A stretch of 64,000 nucleotides of DNA from Sodalinema lacuna_A (GTDB lineage Bacteria > Cyanobacteriota > Cyanobacteriia > Cyanobacteriales > Geitlerinemataceae), in NCBI GenBank assembly GCA_900149785.2, contig FSSI02000001.1:1-64000 (forward strand), written 5' to 3'. Shown here one piece after another: positions 34,083-43,893 of the stretch. Below the pieces are notes generated by a model, which did not search any database, was not told the DNA's origin, and saw only the letters and a program-made list of their open reading frames with translations. The first letter of the stretch is position 1, and every line of letters begins with the position of its first letter. A program made the position numbers and the translations under genes.

Positions 34083-34568
34083 GGGTCTTCAAGATATATG
34101 GTGAAATGGGTTGCGTTGGATACAAAATTGTAGGGGAACCCACCCCTAGCCCCTCCCAGGAGGGGAACCCACCCCTAGCCCCTCCCAGGAGGGGAACCCA
34201 CCCCTANNNNNNNNNNNNNNNNNNNNNNNNNNNNNNNNNNNNNNNNNNNNNNNNNNNNNNNNNNNNNNNNNNNNNNNNNNNNNNNNNNNNNNNNNNNNNN
34301 NNNNNNNNNNNNNNNNNNNNNNNNNNNNNNNNNNNNNNNNNNNNNNNNNNNNNNNNNNNNNNNNNNNNNNNNNNNNNNNNNNNNNNNNNNNNNNNNNNNN
34401 NNNNNNNNNNNNNNNNNNNNNNNNNNNNNNNNNNNNAGGGGAACCCACCCCTAGCCCCTCCCAGGAGGGGAACCCACCCCTAGCCCCTCCCAGGAGGGGA
34501 ACCCACCCCTACAGCAAGGGATATAATCTGCCATAAATTTTCCTTATCATCCTGAACCCAGAAGACCC
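34083..34568. mobile_element. Family A MITE-like element, copy 2 (expanded)
   Basis: The left end is gggtcttcaagatatatgg and the right end is cccagaagaccc, the same terminal inverted repeat as copy 1. The flanks gattttta and aatttttt agree at 6 of 8 positions. The interior has been expanded by a 29-bp tandem array and contains the assembly gap 34207-34436. Confidence 0.7.
34133..34506. repeat. 29-bp tandem repeat array interrupted by an N gap
   Basis: The unit starts ggggaacccacccctag, and the starts at 34133, 34162 and 34191 give a period of 29. The array resumes after 230 Ns with a start at 34438. The offset 34438-34191 is not a multiple of 29, so the gap length is an estimate and the true copy number is unknown. 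The reading frames through it are meaningless. Confidence 0.85.
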
Positions 34569-34588
34569 AATTTTTTGCCCCAAAATTG

Positions 34589-35509
34589 TTAATAATTTAC
34601 GCCGATAAAGGGTTCGATGGTTTTAACCACGGATTGGCTTAAACTTTCTAACTCATAGCCTCCTTCTAAGCCAAACATGAGATGAGGGGTAATTTCTGAA
34701 CACCATTGGCTGAGTTGACGATAATCCTCGGGTTGCAAGAACATCTGTGAAATTGAGTCGTTTTTTGTGCCATCATAGCCAGCACTAATAATTAACAAGT
34801 CCGGGCGAAATTCACGGAGAAAGGGAATAACGTTATCCTGAAAAACCTGACGATAGGTGTCTGAGGTGGTATTGGGGGGAAGGGGTAGATTTAAGACATT
34901 TTGATAATGGCCCGTTTCAGTTGCTAAGCCGGTTCCGGGATAGTTGGGGGATTCATGGAGGGAACAATAGGCCAGTTGGGGATGGGTTTCTAAAATTGCT
35001 TGGGTTCCGTTGCCATGATGTACGTCCCAATCTAAGACGGCCACTCGGTCAATTGCAAATTGTTTGAGGGCATAATAGGCGGCGATCGCCGCGTTGGAAA
35101 AAATACAAAATCCCATGCCGCGATCGCGTTCAGCATGATGTCCCGGCGGACGAGCGAGGACAAAACTCGGTTGTCCCTGATGAACCACTAAGTCAACGGC
35201 ATCCAACCAAGCAGTGACGGCCAAAAGTGCCACATCATAGGAACTCGGCGAGACGGATGTGTCCATATCGATGCGTCCGCCACCACGACTGGCAATCCGT
35301 TTGATGGACTCGATATAGTCACGGGGATGGATTTGGGTCATGATATCGAGGAGTTCAGGGCGATCGCTTGGCAGTTGCCAGTGGAGTTGATCCGCCCAAG
35401 GCTGGGATTGAAGGGCCTTGACGATGGCCCGCAAGCGATCGGGCCGTTCGGGGTGATAGGCCCCAGTGCGATGATCGAGGAAGGCCTCAGCATAGAGAAT
35501 AGGAAACAT
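34589..35509 (-). CDS. Histone deacetylase-superfamily hydrolase
   Basis: A 306-residue zinc amidohydrolase of the HDAC/acetylpolyamine deacetylase superfamily. It has RPPGHHAERDRGMGFC with the catalytic His pair (124-125), VLDWDVHHGNGT with zinc ligands Asp162 and His164, and ISAGYDGTKND with the third Asp ligand. The N-terminus contains the family segment HPERPDRL. Bacterial members deacetylate polyamines, acetoin-related proteins or lysines; the substrate is not determined here. A family A element end lies 20 bp beyond its stop. Confidence 0.9.
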   Translation of the reverse strand: MFPILYAEAFLDHRTGAYHPERPDRLRAIVKALQSQPWADQLHWQLPSDRPELLDIMTQIHPRDYIESIKRIASRGGGRIDMDTSVSPSSYDVALLAVTAWLDAVDLVVHQGQPSFVLARPPGHHAERDRGMGFCIFSNAAIAAYYALKQFAIDRVAVLDWDVHHGNGTQAILETHPQLAYCSLHESPNYPGTGLATETGHYQNVLNLPLPPNTTSDTYRQVFQDNVIPFLREFRPDLLIISAGYDGTKNDSISQMFLQPEDYRQLSQWCSEITPHLMFGLEGGYELESLSQSVVKTIEPFIGVNY

Positions 35510-35957
35510 AGTGCAATTGAACGTTAAGGGTTGAATCGGACAAAACTGTTGTGAAGGTCTGATCTCATCGACAGATTGGTCTGCCCCTAAGACTTGAGAT
35601 AGGATGTGGCTGACCTACCGGCGATCGCCCCCCATTTAACGACCTCGATTAACGACATTTCTCCAATCGTTATTTTATCATTTGAGTTGCCTCAAGAGGC
35701 AGCCAGTTATTAAACCCAAGACTCGGCTCTATTTTAATCTCCTAATGCCTCAACTCTTTAGAGATAAAACCTTAATGAGAACCCATAAGCTTTAAGGCAG
35801 ACCGTAAACGATCCAGAGGCGATCGCAGTATGTTAAAATACTAACCAGAATTGGCGCAAATTGCCTGCGTCATTGCCGTTTAAAAATAACTCGCAAGCAG
35901 CCGGTTGATATCAACACAACCCTGCCTAACTGCGGTTTTAAGGGAGATTTTTACCGT
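35510..35957. other. Intergenic region upstream of gyrA
   Basis: About 450 bp between the divergent HDAC-like gene and gyrA. It is AT-rich around 35700-35800 and contains a possible -10 region near ttaaaatac (35835-35843). No gene or named RNA was recognised. Confidence 0.4.
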
Positions 35958-38552
35958 ATGACCATTGCCGAAGAACGGATCGTTCCAACGGATTTAGGGA
36001 ACGAAATGTCTCGATCCTACCTCGAATACGCCATGAGCGTCATTGTGGGTCGAGCCTTACCCGATGCCCGAGATGGACTCAAACCTGTCCACCGGCGCAT
36101 TCTCTATGCCATGCACGAACTGGGTCTGTATCACGATCGCCCCTTTCGTAAATGCGCTCGGGTTGTCGGGGAAGTATTAGGGAAATACCACCCCCACGGA
36201 GACACCGCCGTCTATGATGCCCTCGTGCGGATGGCGCAACCGTTTTCGATGCGATCGCCCTTGATTGAAGGCCATGGTAACTTCGGTTCCGTCGACAACG
36301 ATCCCCCGGCGGCCATGCGGTACACCGAAAGCCGCCTGCAACGGTTCAGTAGCCTATCCCTACTCCAAGACATCGACTCCGATACCGTTGACTTTGCCGA
36401 CAACTTCGATGGGTCCCAACAAGAACCCATCGTTCTCCCCGCCAGAGTTCCCCAACTCCTCGTCAATGGGTCTTCGGGAATTGCGGTGGGGATGGCCACC
36501 AACATTCCTCCCCATAACGTGGGAGAACTCATCGACGGTTTAGTCGCCCTAATTCATAATCCCGAATTAGGCGATCTCGACCTAATGGAGTACATTCCAG
36601 GGCCAGATTTCCCCACCGGCGGCCAGATTCTTGGAACCAGTAGCATTCGCGATGCGTATACTAGCGGACGCGGTTCCATCACCATGCGCGGTGTCGCCAA
36701 CATTGAAACCTTAGAACGGCGTGGCGCCCCTGATCGCGAAGCCGTCATTGTCACCGAGTTACCCTACCAAACCAATAAAGCGGCCTTAATCGAGAAAATC
36801 GCCGACTTGGTGAACGACAAAAAACTCGAAGGAATCTCTGACATTCGCGACGAGAGCGATCGCGACGGAATGCGGATTGTCATTGAACTCAAACGAGATG
36901 CTTATCCTCGGGTGGTTCTCAACAATCTCTACAAACAAACCCCCATCCAAAACAACTTTGGGGCCAATATGTTGGCCCTCGTCGATGGTGAACCGCAACT
37001 GTTGTCCTTGCGTCGCTTCCTGCAAGTTTTCCTCGACTTCCGAGTTGAAACCATCGCCCGACGGACCCGCTACGAACTGCGAAAAGCCCAAGAACGGGAT
37101 CATCTCTTGCAAGGGTTACTCATTGCCCTGCAACATCTTGATGCGGTCATTCGCTTAATTCGTCAGTCCCCGGACAGTGCCTCTGCTAAAACCCAACTCA
37201 TCCAAGATTATAGTCTTTCGGACTATCAAGCCGATGCCATTCTTCAGATGCAGTTGCGCCGTTTAACAGCCTTAGAAGCCGATAAAATTCAACAAGAACA
37301 TGAGGCGCTTCAAGAAACTATTGCGGATTTAGAAGATATCTTGGCACGGCGGGAACGGGTTTTAGACATCATTGAAACTGAACTTCTCGAACTCAAAGAA
37401 ATCTTTGCCACCCCTCGCCGCACCGAAATCCTCAGAGATGAAGGGGATCTCGATGACACCGATTTAATTGCCAACGAACAGGCCTTAATTTTGGTAACCG
37501 AACAGGGCTATATCAAACGGATGCCCGTGAACACCTTTGAAGCCCAAAACCGGGCCACTCGTGGCAAATCGGGAACGAAGATGAAAGAGGATGATGGTAT
37601 TGCCCATTTCCTGACCTGTTGCGACCATGACCAGATCCTCTTTTTCAGCGATCGCGGCGTTGTCTATAGCGTCAAAGCCTATCAAATTCCCACCGGTTCA
37701 CGAACCTCGCGGGGGATGCCCATCGTACAACTGTTGCCCATTCCTCGGGATGAAAAAATCACCTCCGTGGTTCCCGTCAGCGAGTTTAGCGATGACAATT
37801 ATCTAATCATGCTCACTCGGGGCGGCAACATCAAAAAAACCGCACTCTCCGCCTTTGCCAACATTCGCGCCAACGGCCTCATTGCCATTTCCCTCAGTGA
37901 AGGCGACGAGTTGCGCTGGGTGCGTCTAGCTCGGGCCGAAGATAGTATTATTATCGGCTCTCGCTTGGGCATGGCCATTCACTTCAAAGCCGATCATGAG
38001 CAACTGCGGCCCCTCGGTCGAGCCACTCGCGGCGTTAAGTCGATGAACCTACGGAATGATGACACCCTCATTAGTATGGATGTCTTGCCCAGTAGCGTCG
38101 TCGAAACCCTAGAAGATACCCACGAAAGCGAGGTCGATGACGCGGCTGAGAGTGACCTCAATGGCGATGAAAGCGATGAGGCCACCTCAACCGGTGAGGG
38201 ACCGTGGGTGTTAATCGTCACCACCGGCGGCTATGGGAAACGGGTTCCCGTGTCTCAGTTCCGCCTACAACGTCGGGCCGGGAAAGGGACGATTTCGACG
38301 AAGTTTAAGTCTCATCTCAAAGACGATAGCGTGGTCGGTTTGATTGTCGTCAACGAAGACGATGAACTGATGATGGTGACCATGCGGGGAATTATTATCC
38401 GCCAAGCCGCCAGCGCCATCACGCCTCAATCCCGATCAGCCACTGGGATTCGTGTACAACGTCTCGACAAAGACGATGCGATCGCCGCCGTGGCGATCGT
38501 ACCTCCAGCTGCTGAAGAAAGTGAGTTAGACGACGAGTTAACCGAAGAATAA
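35958..38552 (+). CDS. gyrA: DNA gyrase subunit A
   Basis: An 864-residue type II topoisomerase subunit. The catalytic Tyr122 lies in AAMRYTESRL. The quinolone-resistance-determining region GKYHPHGDTAVYDALVRM keeps Escherichia coli numbering, with Thr83 and Asp87. The C-terminal beta-pinwheel carries the gyrase-specific box (LQRRAGKGT), which identifies GyrA rather than ParC. An acidic insertion with many Asp/Glu (about 720-750) precedes the last blades. The start is ATG 35958. Confidence 0.94.
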   Translation: MTIAEERIVPTDLGNEMSRSYLEYAMSVIVGRALPDARDGLKPVHRRILYAMHELGLYHDRPFRKCARVVGEVLGKYHPHGDTAVYDALVRMAQPFSMRSPLIEGHGNFGSVDNDPPAAMRYTESRLQRFSSLSLLQDIDSDTVDFADNFDGSQQEPIVLPARVPQLLVNGSSGIAVGMATNIPPHNVGELIDGLVALIHNPELGDLDLMEYIPGPDFPTGGQILGTSSIRDAYTSGRGSITMRGVANIETLERRGAPDREAVIVTELPYQTNKAALIEKIADLVNDKKLEGISDIRDESDRDGMRIVIELKRDAYPRVVLNNLYKQTPIQNNFGANMLALVDGEPQLLSLRRFLQVFLDFRVETIARRTRYELRKAQERDHLLQGLLIALQHLDAVIRLIRQSPDSASAKTQLIQDYSLSDYQADAILQMQLRRLTALEADKIQQEHEALQETIADLEDILARRERVLDIIETELLELKEIFATPRRTEILRDEGDLDDTDLIANEQALILVTEQGYIKRMPVNTFEAQNRATRGKSGTKMKEDDGIAHFLTCCDHDQILFFSDRGVVYSVKAYQIPTGSRTSRGMPIVQLLPIPRDEKITSVVPVSEFSDDNYLIMLTRGGNIKKTALSAFANIRANGLIAISLSEGDELRWVRLARAEDSIIIGSRLGMAIHFKADHEQLRPLGRATRGVKSMNLRNDDTLISMDVLPSSVVETLEDTHESEVDDAAESDLNGDESDEATSTGEGPWVLIVTTGGYGKRVPVSQFRLQRRAGKGTISTKFKSHLKDDSVVGLIVVNEDDELMMVTMRGIIIRQAASAITPQSRSATGIRVQRLDKDDAIAAVAIVPPAAEESELDDELTEE

Positions 38553-38571
38553 CCCCGACCAACTCCCGATT

Positions 38572-38621
38572 AGGGCGACCAGAAAAGGGCGACCAGAAAA
38601 GGGCGACCACAAGGGTCGCCC
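38572..38621. repeat. 14-bp tandem repeat ending in a hairpin terminator
   Basis: Two and a half copies of agggcgaccagaaa run into a perfect stem gggcgacc / ggtcgccc (38601-38621). On the minus strand the stem is followed by TTTT, and it lies directly after the stop of the transporter gene, so it can serve as its terminator. It also lies 48 bp after the gyrA stop. Confidence 0.65.
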
Positions 38622-40874
38622 CTACCGTCGAGCCGTTGGTGCATCCTGTTGTAGAACATCCTCAAAAGAGGTTCCCTCCGCCGCCAGCACAAATACAGTC
38701 GTCGGAAGTCCCGAAGCCATAGTTTGCAAGCGTCCATAATAGTCTGCAAAGGCATCCATATCCTCACCAGGTTTCGCGACCCCTAAACAGACTAAATCGG
38801 CATTGGCCGAGGATTCTTGCAAAATCTCAGGAAAGGGACGACCTTCGGCTAAAATCACCTGGGTGGTGGCGCCAATACGTAACTGTTGGGCCACTCGTTC
38901 TAAGTTCTGACGGGCCGCTTGAGCGGCCATTTCATTGGGAACCACTAACTTCAGCGAAATCTCAGCCCCCCGCCATTGACTACTGGTTCGCAACAAATAG
39001 GCCAGCAGCATCATCAAACCGCCATTAGCTTGTAAGCCTCCCCACCAGACATCAATACGATGGCGTTTGCCAAATTCCTGTTCAGGATTTTCGCGAAAAA
39101 TAATGATGCTACGACGAGATTGATAGAGTTTGGCAATTAAGCGACAATAATCGCCTCGTAAATGCTCCTGTTCACTATCTCCCAAGAGAATGGTATTGGG
39201 AACTAACGGTCCAATACCATAGGCTTCGACGAGTCGTTCTGCCCCCACAAAGGGATCGGGGGCTGTCACCAAACGTACCAACGCTTGAACTCCTCGTTTT
39301 TCTAAATACTCACGGATCTTTTTCTCTAGGGCCGCCTGTTGTCCCATATCTCGGGACCCACTGGGGAGAATACTAGAAATGGTGACCATGCCTCGGTTGT
39401 GGGTCAAGGCTGTAGCTAATTCCACTAAGGCCCAACGACGCATCGGGGCGCCGGATAAGACCAACATATGGGGTCGCCAGTTTTTGGTATCGACGTCATC
39501 TCCCATGCTGAGAATGGCCATGCGGGCCAGTTCGACCCATAAGCCGCGACGGACATCGCCCCAGGCCGATTGTAGTTCTCGACGTTCGAGCCAGAGATAA
39601 ACGCTGAGAACGAAAATCGCAGCCACCACCGCTGCGACGGGGTTAATGAGCAGCATCACCCAGAGACAGCCGATCGCCCCCAGGGCGGAGAAATACCAAG
39701 GAACGCCAAAGGTGGGACGAAACGAGGGACTTTCTAGGAAGCCTTCGATACCAGCGGCCACGTTCAACACCAAATAGGTGCTGAGGAAGAACATGGTTAA
39801 GACGGGAGCGATCAGGTTGAGATCTCCCAGGCTAACGGCGGCTAGAGCCACCCCTAGGGTGAGGAAGGTTCCCAGACGGGGTTCGTCATTGTCCCCTCGT
39901 CCTTGGCCGAGCCAACGCAGCATCGGAGGTAAGACGCCATCTCGGGCCAGGGCTTGCAGAACGCGGGGGGCGCCGAGAATACTTCCCAGGGCGCTAGAGA
40001 GGGTGGCCCCCCACACCCCCAGTAGAATCGCATCACCCCAAATGGCGATATCCCGCATGACCAGAGGATTTTCAGTTAGGGCTGTATAGTCGGCTCGGGT
40101 CGCCAGGAATAGGGGTAAGACCATGTAAATGATGTATCCCGCGCCGACGGCGGCTAGGGTTCCTCTGGGGATGGATTTGGAGGGGTCTTTGAGGTCGCCG
40201 GACATATTGACCCCCGCCATGATGCCGGTGACGGCGGGGAAGAAGACGGCAAAGACGACCCAGAAGGGTTCGCCAACCCGCCCGGAGACGTTCCACATGC
40301 CGATGTCGCTTTCAGCGATGGGGCTACCGAAAGCAAGAGAAATGAGGGACACGGCGATCGCCGCCATGATGAAGTATTGGGCGCGGATGGCTAAATCCGC
40401 TGACTGAATGGCCAGTCCGGCAACAACCAGGGTGGTGATGAGGGCGATGGGGGTTTGATAGTCAGACAGGATTGGAAAGCTATTACTTAAACTTTCGGCG
40501 AAGCCTAGGGTATAGAGGGCGACGGAGAAGGCTTGGGCGAAATAGAGGGGAATCCCGACAGCACCCCCGGTTTCGATGCCGAGGGAGCGACTAATCATGT
40601 AGTACGCGCCCCCCACTCGCACGACGCGATCGGTGGCAATGGCGGAGATAGACAGACTCGTCAGCAGCGTGATTGAGGTGGCTAGGGTGACGATCGCTAG
40701 GCTACCGAGCCAACCCACGTTGGCCACCACCCAACCGAAGCGCAGGTACATAATCACCCCCAAGATGGTGAGAATTGAGGGGGTGAAAACACCGCCAAAT
40801 GTGCCGAGACCTTTGGCTGAGTCATCGTCAGGGGGCGGGGTTGAGTTGGAGGATTGCTGCCAGGGAAAGCGCAC
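38622..40874 (-). CDS. SLC12-like cation-chloride cotransporter family permease
   Basis: A 750-residue membrane protein of the APC superfamily. The N-terminal signature GTFGGVFTPSILTILGVIMYLRFGWVV (in parts) is the SLC12 (Na-K-Cl cotransporter) TM1 pattern. About twelve spans end near residue 435. A soluble C-terminal region of some 300 residues follows, as in SLC12 proteins, with repeated alpha/beta units (MLVLSGAPMRRWALVELA, TILLGDSEQEH, VILAEGRPFPEIL). The ions carried cannot be read from the sequence. The last residues (LAAEGTSFEDVLQQD) look intact. Confidence 0.85.
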   Translation of the reverse strand: MRFPWQQSSNSTPPPDDDSAKGLGTFGGVFTPSILTILGVIMYLRFGWVVANVGWLGSLAIVTLATSITLLTSLSISAIATDRVVRVGGAYYMISRSLGIETGGAVGIPLYFAQAFSVALYTLGFAESLSNSFPILSDYQTPIALITTLVVAGLAIQSADLAIRAQYFIMAAIAVSLISLAFGSPIAESDIGMWNVSGRVGEPFWVVFAVFFPAVTGIMAGVNMSGDLKDPSKSIPRGTLAAVGAGYIIYMVLPLFLATRADYTALTENPLVMRDIAIWGDAILLGVWGATLSSALGSILGAPRVLQALARDGVLPPMLRWLGQGRGDNDEPRLGTFLTLGVALAAVSLGDLNLIAPVLTMFFLSTYLVLNVAAGIEGFLESPSFRPTFGVPWYFSALGAIGCLWVMLLINPVAAVVAAIFVLSVYLWLERRELQSAWGDVRRGLWVELARMAILSMGDDVDTKNWRPHMLVLSGAPMRRWALVELATALTHNRGMVTISSILPSGSRDMGQQAALEKKIREYLEKRGVQALVRLVTAPDPFVGAERLVEAYGIGPLVPNTILLGDSEQEHLRGDYCRLIAKLYQSRRSIIIFRENPEQEFGKRHRIDVWWGGLQANGGLMMLLAYLLRTSSQWRGAEISLKLVVPNEMAAQAARQNLERVAQQLRIGATTQVILAEGRPFPEILQESSANADLVCLGVAKPGEDMDAFADYYGRLQTMASGLPTTVFVLAAEGTSFEDVLQQDAPTARR

Positions 40875-40973
40875 TATAAAAACAACGAGGTTAAGTTGCC
40901 TTTGTCATATTAAGCTAATTTTCTCAATTTGGAGCCGTTGCAATTCTTATCATTCTGGGAATCTTTCCCCAAG

Positions 40974-41036
40974 GATTCCACAAGGTTTCCACAACTTTGG
41001 CCCAAGTTTTCCACAGGTTGTTGAGGGTTTTCCACA
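40974..41036 (+). promoter_or_regulatory. Cluster of four DnaA boxes
   Basis: Four same-orientation 9-mers: gattccaca (40974), gtttccaca (40985), ttttccaca (41007) and ttttccaca (41028). TTTTCCACA is the usual cyanobacterial DnaA-box form. They lie in a 440-bp intergenic region between the transporter gene and a small DUF2811 gene. No dnaA or dnaN is nearby, so this may be a DnaA-binding regulatory or titration site rather than oriC. Confidence 0.65.
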
Positions 41037-41314
41037 GGCGATCGCCGACCTTGGGGACGACTGGGCAAGGTTGGGGATTTCTGGGAGGAGGCGGCTTGGC
41101 ACTCATAATCTGGGACTAAATGTAACGTTAAGTTACAAAAACAAGGCTCAAACCCCTATTATCTCGTGAAGCTCCAGGGTTCAAAAGAGAAAATTTCATC
41201 TTTCGCAACATTGACAAGCCGCCCCCTGATCAGACCACAATGATGCGACGGGTCAAGGTTGCCTCAACAGATCAACCCCCAACCTTCCCCATCCCCTACA
41301 AGCCGGAGGCCGTT

Positions 41315-41539
41315 ATGAATACTAGCGTCAGCATACTCGCAGAAATCCCTGAAGACCTACATCAATCGCTCAAGAGTTATCTCGATAGTCATCCTGATTG
41401 GGATCAAGACCGCATCTTTGCGGCGGCGTTATCGCTGTTTTTGCTGCAAAATGGCGACAGCAGCACGCCGGAAGCGTCTCAGAATTACCGCCGGGCGGCC
41501 CGTGTGTATTTGGAAACTCTGTTTCAAAATCCCGATTAA
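41315..41539 (+). CDS. DUF2811-family small protein
   Basis: A 74-residue protein from the ATG at 41315, preceded by GGAGG ten bases upstream; the longer frame adds an unrelated tail. The sequence TSVSILAEIPEDLHQSLKSY followed by HPDWDQDRIFAAALSLFLLQ and ARVYLETLF matches the cyanobacteria-specific DUF2811 family. It is a small helical protein of unknown role. A terminator lies about 105 bp downstream. Confidence 0.85.
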   Translation: MNTSVSILAEIPEDLHQSLKSYLDSHPDWDQDRIFAAALSLFLLQNGDSSTPEASQNYRRAARVYLETLFQNPD

Positions 41540-41645
41540 CGGAAATTAGATCATAAAGCACCAGGACATCGCTTGATAGCTGGGGTTTGATAGATCCTTC
41601 AAGTTTGATGTTTGGTCTTAATCTTTGGTCTTAATCTTTGGATAG

Positions 41646-41672
41646 AAAAAAGGCGGGTCATGCCCGCCTTTT
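41646..41672. terminator. Bidirectional rho-independent terminator
   Basis: The arms aaaaggcggg and cccgcctttt pair perfectly around a 4-base loop, with T/A tracts on both sides. It can end both the DUF2811 transcript and the convergent M50 protease transcript. Confidence 0.8.
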
Positions 41673-41731
41673 GCTTCGGGAAATCGATTTAAGAACTTCC
41701 CTGTCTTATTCAGTTTTCGCTGGTTTCGCCT

Positions 41732-42856
41732 CTAGGCAGGTTTGGCCTGGCTATCGTTTTTATTCTGGAGTAGGCGAATCACAGAGCTTTTTTCGAGCAA
41801 TCCCAGCACGATTCCGTTTTCCCCAATAACAGGAAGTTCGGAGAGTTTTTGGTTTTCGAGCAGGGTGACGACTTCGAGTAAGGATTGGTTGGATTCGACG
41901 GTTTGCACATCGACGCTTTCCATCAACTCAGAGACTTGGACATCATTCCAGTCAGAGGTGGGAATTTGGCGCATGGCTTCGACGGATAGGGCGCCGATGA
42001 GTTGCTGGTTCTCGTCGGTGACGAGGTATTTGCGCCAGTTGCGACGACCGATGACGTAATTGTTGGCGAACTCTCGCAGGGAGAGGTTGGCGGGAATGAC
42101 GGGACTATCAGGAGTGACGGCATCGCCAGCGGTTAGGCCATCGAGTTTTTCTTGGATTTGTGCCGATTGGGCCGAGGTTCCGGCGTTTTGCAGGAGGAAC
42201 CAGCCAATGAGGACGTTCCAGAAGTTGAAGCCGGCGTTGAAGAAGATGGGAATGACACCCGAGGCGATCAGCAACCAACCAATGACTTGGCCGACGCGGC
42301 TGGCAATCACGGTTCCTTTATAGGGGTTCCCGGTGACTTTCCAGACGGCTGATTTCAGGATGTTACCACCGTCGAGGGGGAGTCCAGGAATCAGGTTAAA
42401 CAGGGCCAGAACTAGGTTGATGTAGGCTAATAAGCCCAGGATGTCTGCCAGAGGCGGTGAGAGGGAGACAGTTTCCACGATCGCCGTGAACAGACCGAAC
42501 AGACCTAGACTGACCAAGGGACCGGCGATGGCGACCCAGAACGACTCTCCGGGAGTTTTCGATTCTCGCCCTAAGCTGGCTAAGCCACCAAAGAGAAATA
42601 GGGTGATGGATTTGACTTCAATTCCTTGGCTTTGGGCGACGAAGCTATGGCCCAATTCATGAGCGAGGACCGAGGAAAACAGCAGCAGGGCCGCCACTAA
42701 TCCTAAAATCCAGGGCATAACTAGACCGAGTTCTGGAAATTTACTGGCGAGTCCGCCGCCATAAGTAAAGGTGATGAGAGCTAAGACGAGGAACCAGGAT
42801 GCGTTGAGATAGAAGGGGATTCCGAAAAGGTTTCCGACGCGGAACGAGCCGTTCAT
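41732..42856 (-). CDS. Site-2-protease-like M50 metalloprotease with CBS domains
   Basis: A 374-residue membrane protease starting MNGSFRVGNLFGIPFYLNAS (ATG 42856, with GGAG before it). The zinc site is AHELGHSF, and the third ligand motif is LPLDGGNIL in a later span. About five spans lead to a C-terminal pair of CBS domains (about 240-365) that could sense adenine nucleotides. Members of this group cleave substrates inside the membrane to release regulators such as anti-sigma factors. No obvious substrate gene is adjacent. Confidence 0.9.
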   Translation of the reverse strand: MNGSFRVGNLFGIPFYLNASWFLVLALITFTYGGGLASKFPELGLVMPWILGLVAALLLFSSVLAHELGHSFVAQSQGIEVKSITLFLFGGLASLGRESKTPGESFWVAIAGPLVSLGLFGLFTAIVETVSLSPPLADILGLLAYINLVLALFNLIPGLPLDGGNILKSAVWKVTGNPYKGTVIASRVGQVIGWLLIASGVIPIFFNAGFNFWNVLIGWFLLQNAGTSAQSAQIQEKLDGLTAGDAVTPDSPVIPANLSLREFANNYVIGRRNWRKYLVTDENQQLIGALSVEAMRQIPTSDWNDVQVSELMESVDVQTVESNQSLLEVVTLLENQKLSELPVIGENGIVLGLLEKSSVIRLLQNKNDSQAKPA

Positions 42857-43236
42857 AGAGGGGTCTCCTGAATGCAACTGGGGTAGAGCGAGACTCGAAC
42901 CGTCGAAACAGACTTTCGAAAGACAAAGAACGTTATGGGGAACGTTCGCCCGTCGTGCAAAGGATGATTCCTGTCAGGCTTGTGGCGATGAATGGTGCTA
43001 CAAACCGGGTTTGACGAGCCGAGTCGCTGTGAACTTGTTTCTATTGTAACGTTTTGTTAAATTGCGATCGCCCTTAAGGGGTCGCGTTGCCCGCCCCTAA
43101 CAGTACGGTCTTTCACACTGTTGACGCAAACGGTTGACGCAAACGGTTGACGTACACCATTGATGGGTTGAGCGGGGGAGAATGTCAATCGGGCATTTTT
43201 ATTGATCCCATGTCCGTATTCTACGGGGCGATCGCC
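42857..43236. other. Intergenic region upstream of the M50 protease gene
   Basis: About 380 bp without a gene. It holds a 13-bp direct repeat, ggttgacgcaaac (about 43120-43160, three imperfect copies), and the AT-rich segment ttgtaacgttttgttaaatt near 43045. Nothing else was recognised. Confidence 0.45.
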
Positions 43237-43893
43237 CTAAACCACATCCTCCGAGGGACAGAACTGATAAAATACGGTTTCATCCCGAAGAATGGGTCGA
43301 AATCCCTCAAAGGAGCTAGTTAAGGTTTCACTCGCTCCCAATACCAAATACCCCTGGGGTTTAATCATCTCTGCCACCTGATGCAACACATGAGTTCGCT
43401 CAGGAACCTCAAAATAAATCAGGAGATTTCGTAGCAACACTAAATCCATTTTTGGCAGAGAGGGAAGCGGTTGACGCAAATCAATGCGGCGAAACTGAAC
43501 CATAAGGCGAATTTCATCACAGACCACCCAATCATTGCCCTGGCGACGAAAGTAACGTTCTCGCAGGCGTGGGGGAAGACGTCGTTTAACCTCTAAATCA
43601 CTATAAATCCCGGAGCGAGCTTGACGTAGGACCTCATCAGAGACGTCGCTGGCGAGGATTTGTAGGGTCCAATGATGAACCATCAGCGGAAAGGCATCAT
43701 AGAGCAACATCGCCAGGCTATAGGCTTCTTGACCCCGAGAACAGGCCGCAGACCAAATATTGAGTTGTCGTTGTTGATAGTTACGACGCAGCAGTTCAGG
43801 GAAAATTTGTTTACGGAGGCCCTCGAAAACTTGAAAATCGCGGAAAAAAGAGGTTTCAGAGGGAATCTGGGACATCCGATTCATTAAAGTCAT
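43237..43893 (-). CDS. CheR-type methyltransferase lacking the N-terminal domain
   Basis: A 218-residue S-adenosylmethionine methyltransferase of the CheR family. It has SETSFFRD (the family's NETxFFRD), the SAM-binding SAACSRGQEAYSLAM, ILASDVSDEVL, and LVLLRNLLIYF. CheR normally has about 60 further residues of N-terminal helical domain; here the frame meets a stop six codons upstream of the ATG. The catalytic domain itself is intact. Its start overlaps the end of the HNH-like gene by 38 bp on the same strand. The target (chemoreceptor or other glutamates) is unknown, and no che genes are adjacent. Confidence 0.75.
   Translation of the reverse strand: MTLMNRMSQIPSETSFFRDFQVFEGLRKQIFPELLRRNYQQRQLNIWSAACSRGQEAYSLAMLLYDAFPLMVHHWTLQILASDVSDEVLRQARSGIYSDLEVKRRLPPRLRERYFRRQGNDWVVCDEIRLMVQFRRIDLRQPLPSLPKMDLVLLRNLLIYFEVPERTHVLHQVAEMIKPQGYLVLGASETLTSSFEGFRPILRDETVFYQFCPSEDVV

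Noticed and set aside
34133..34506. 29-bp direct repeats resembling a CRISPR array
   Set aside because: The units abut directly with no spacers, they lie inside a mobile element, and there are no cas genes.
40974..41036. Chromosomal replication origin
   Set aside because: DnaA boxes are real, but there is no adjacent dnaN or dnaA and no clear AT-rich unwinding region, so oriC is not claimed.
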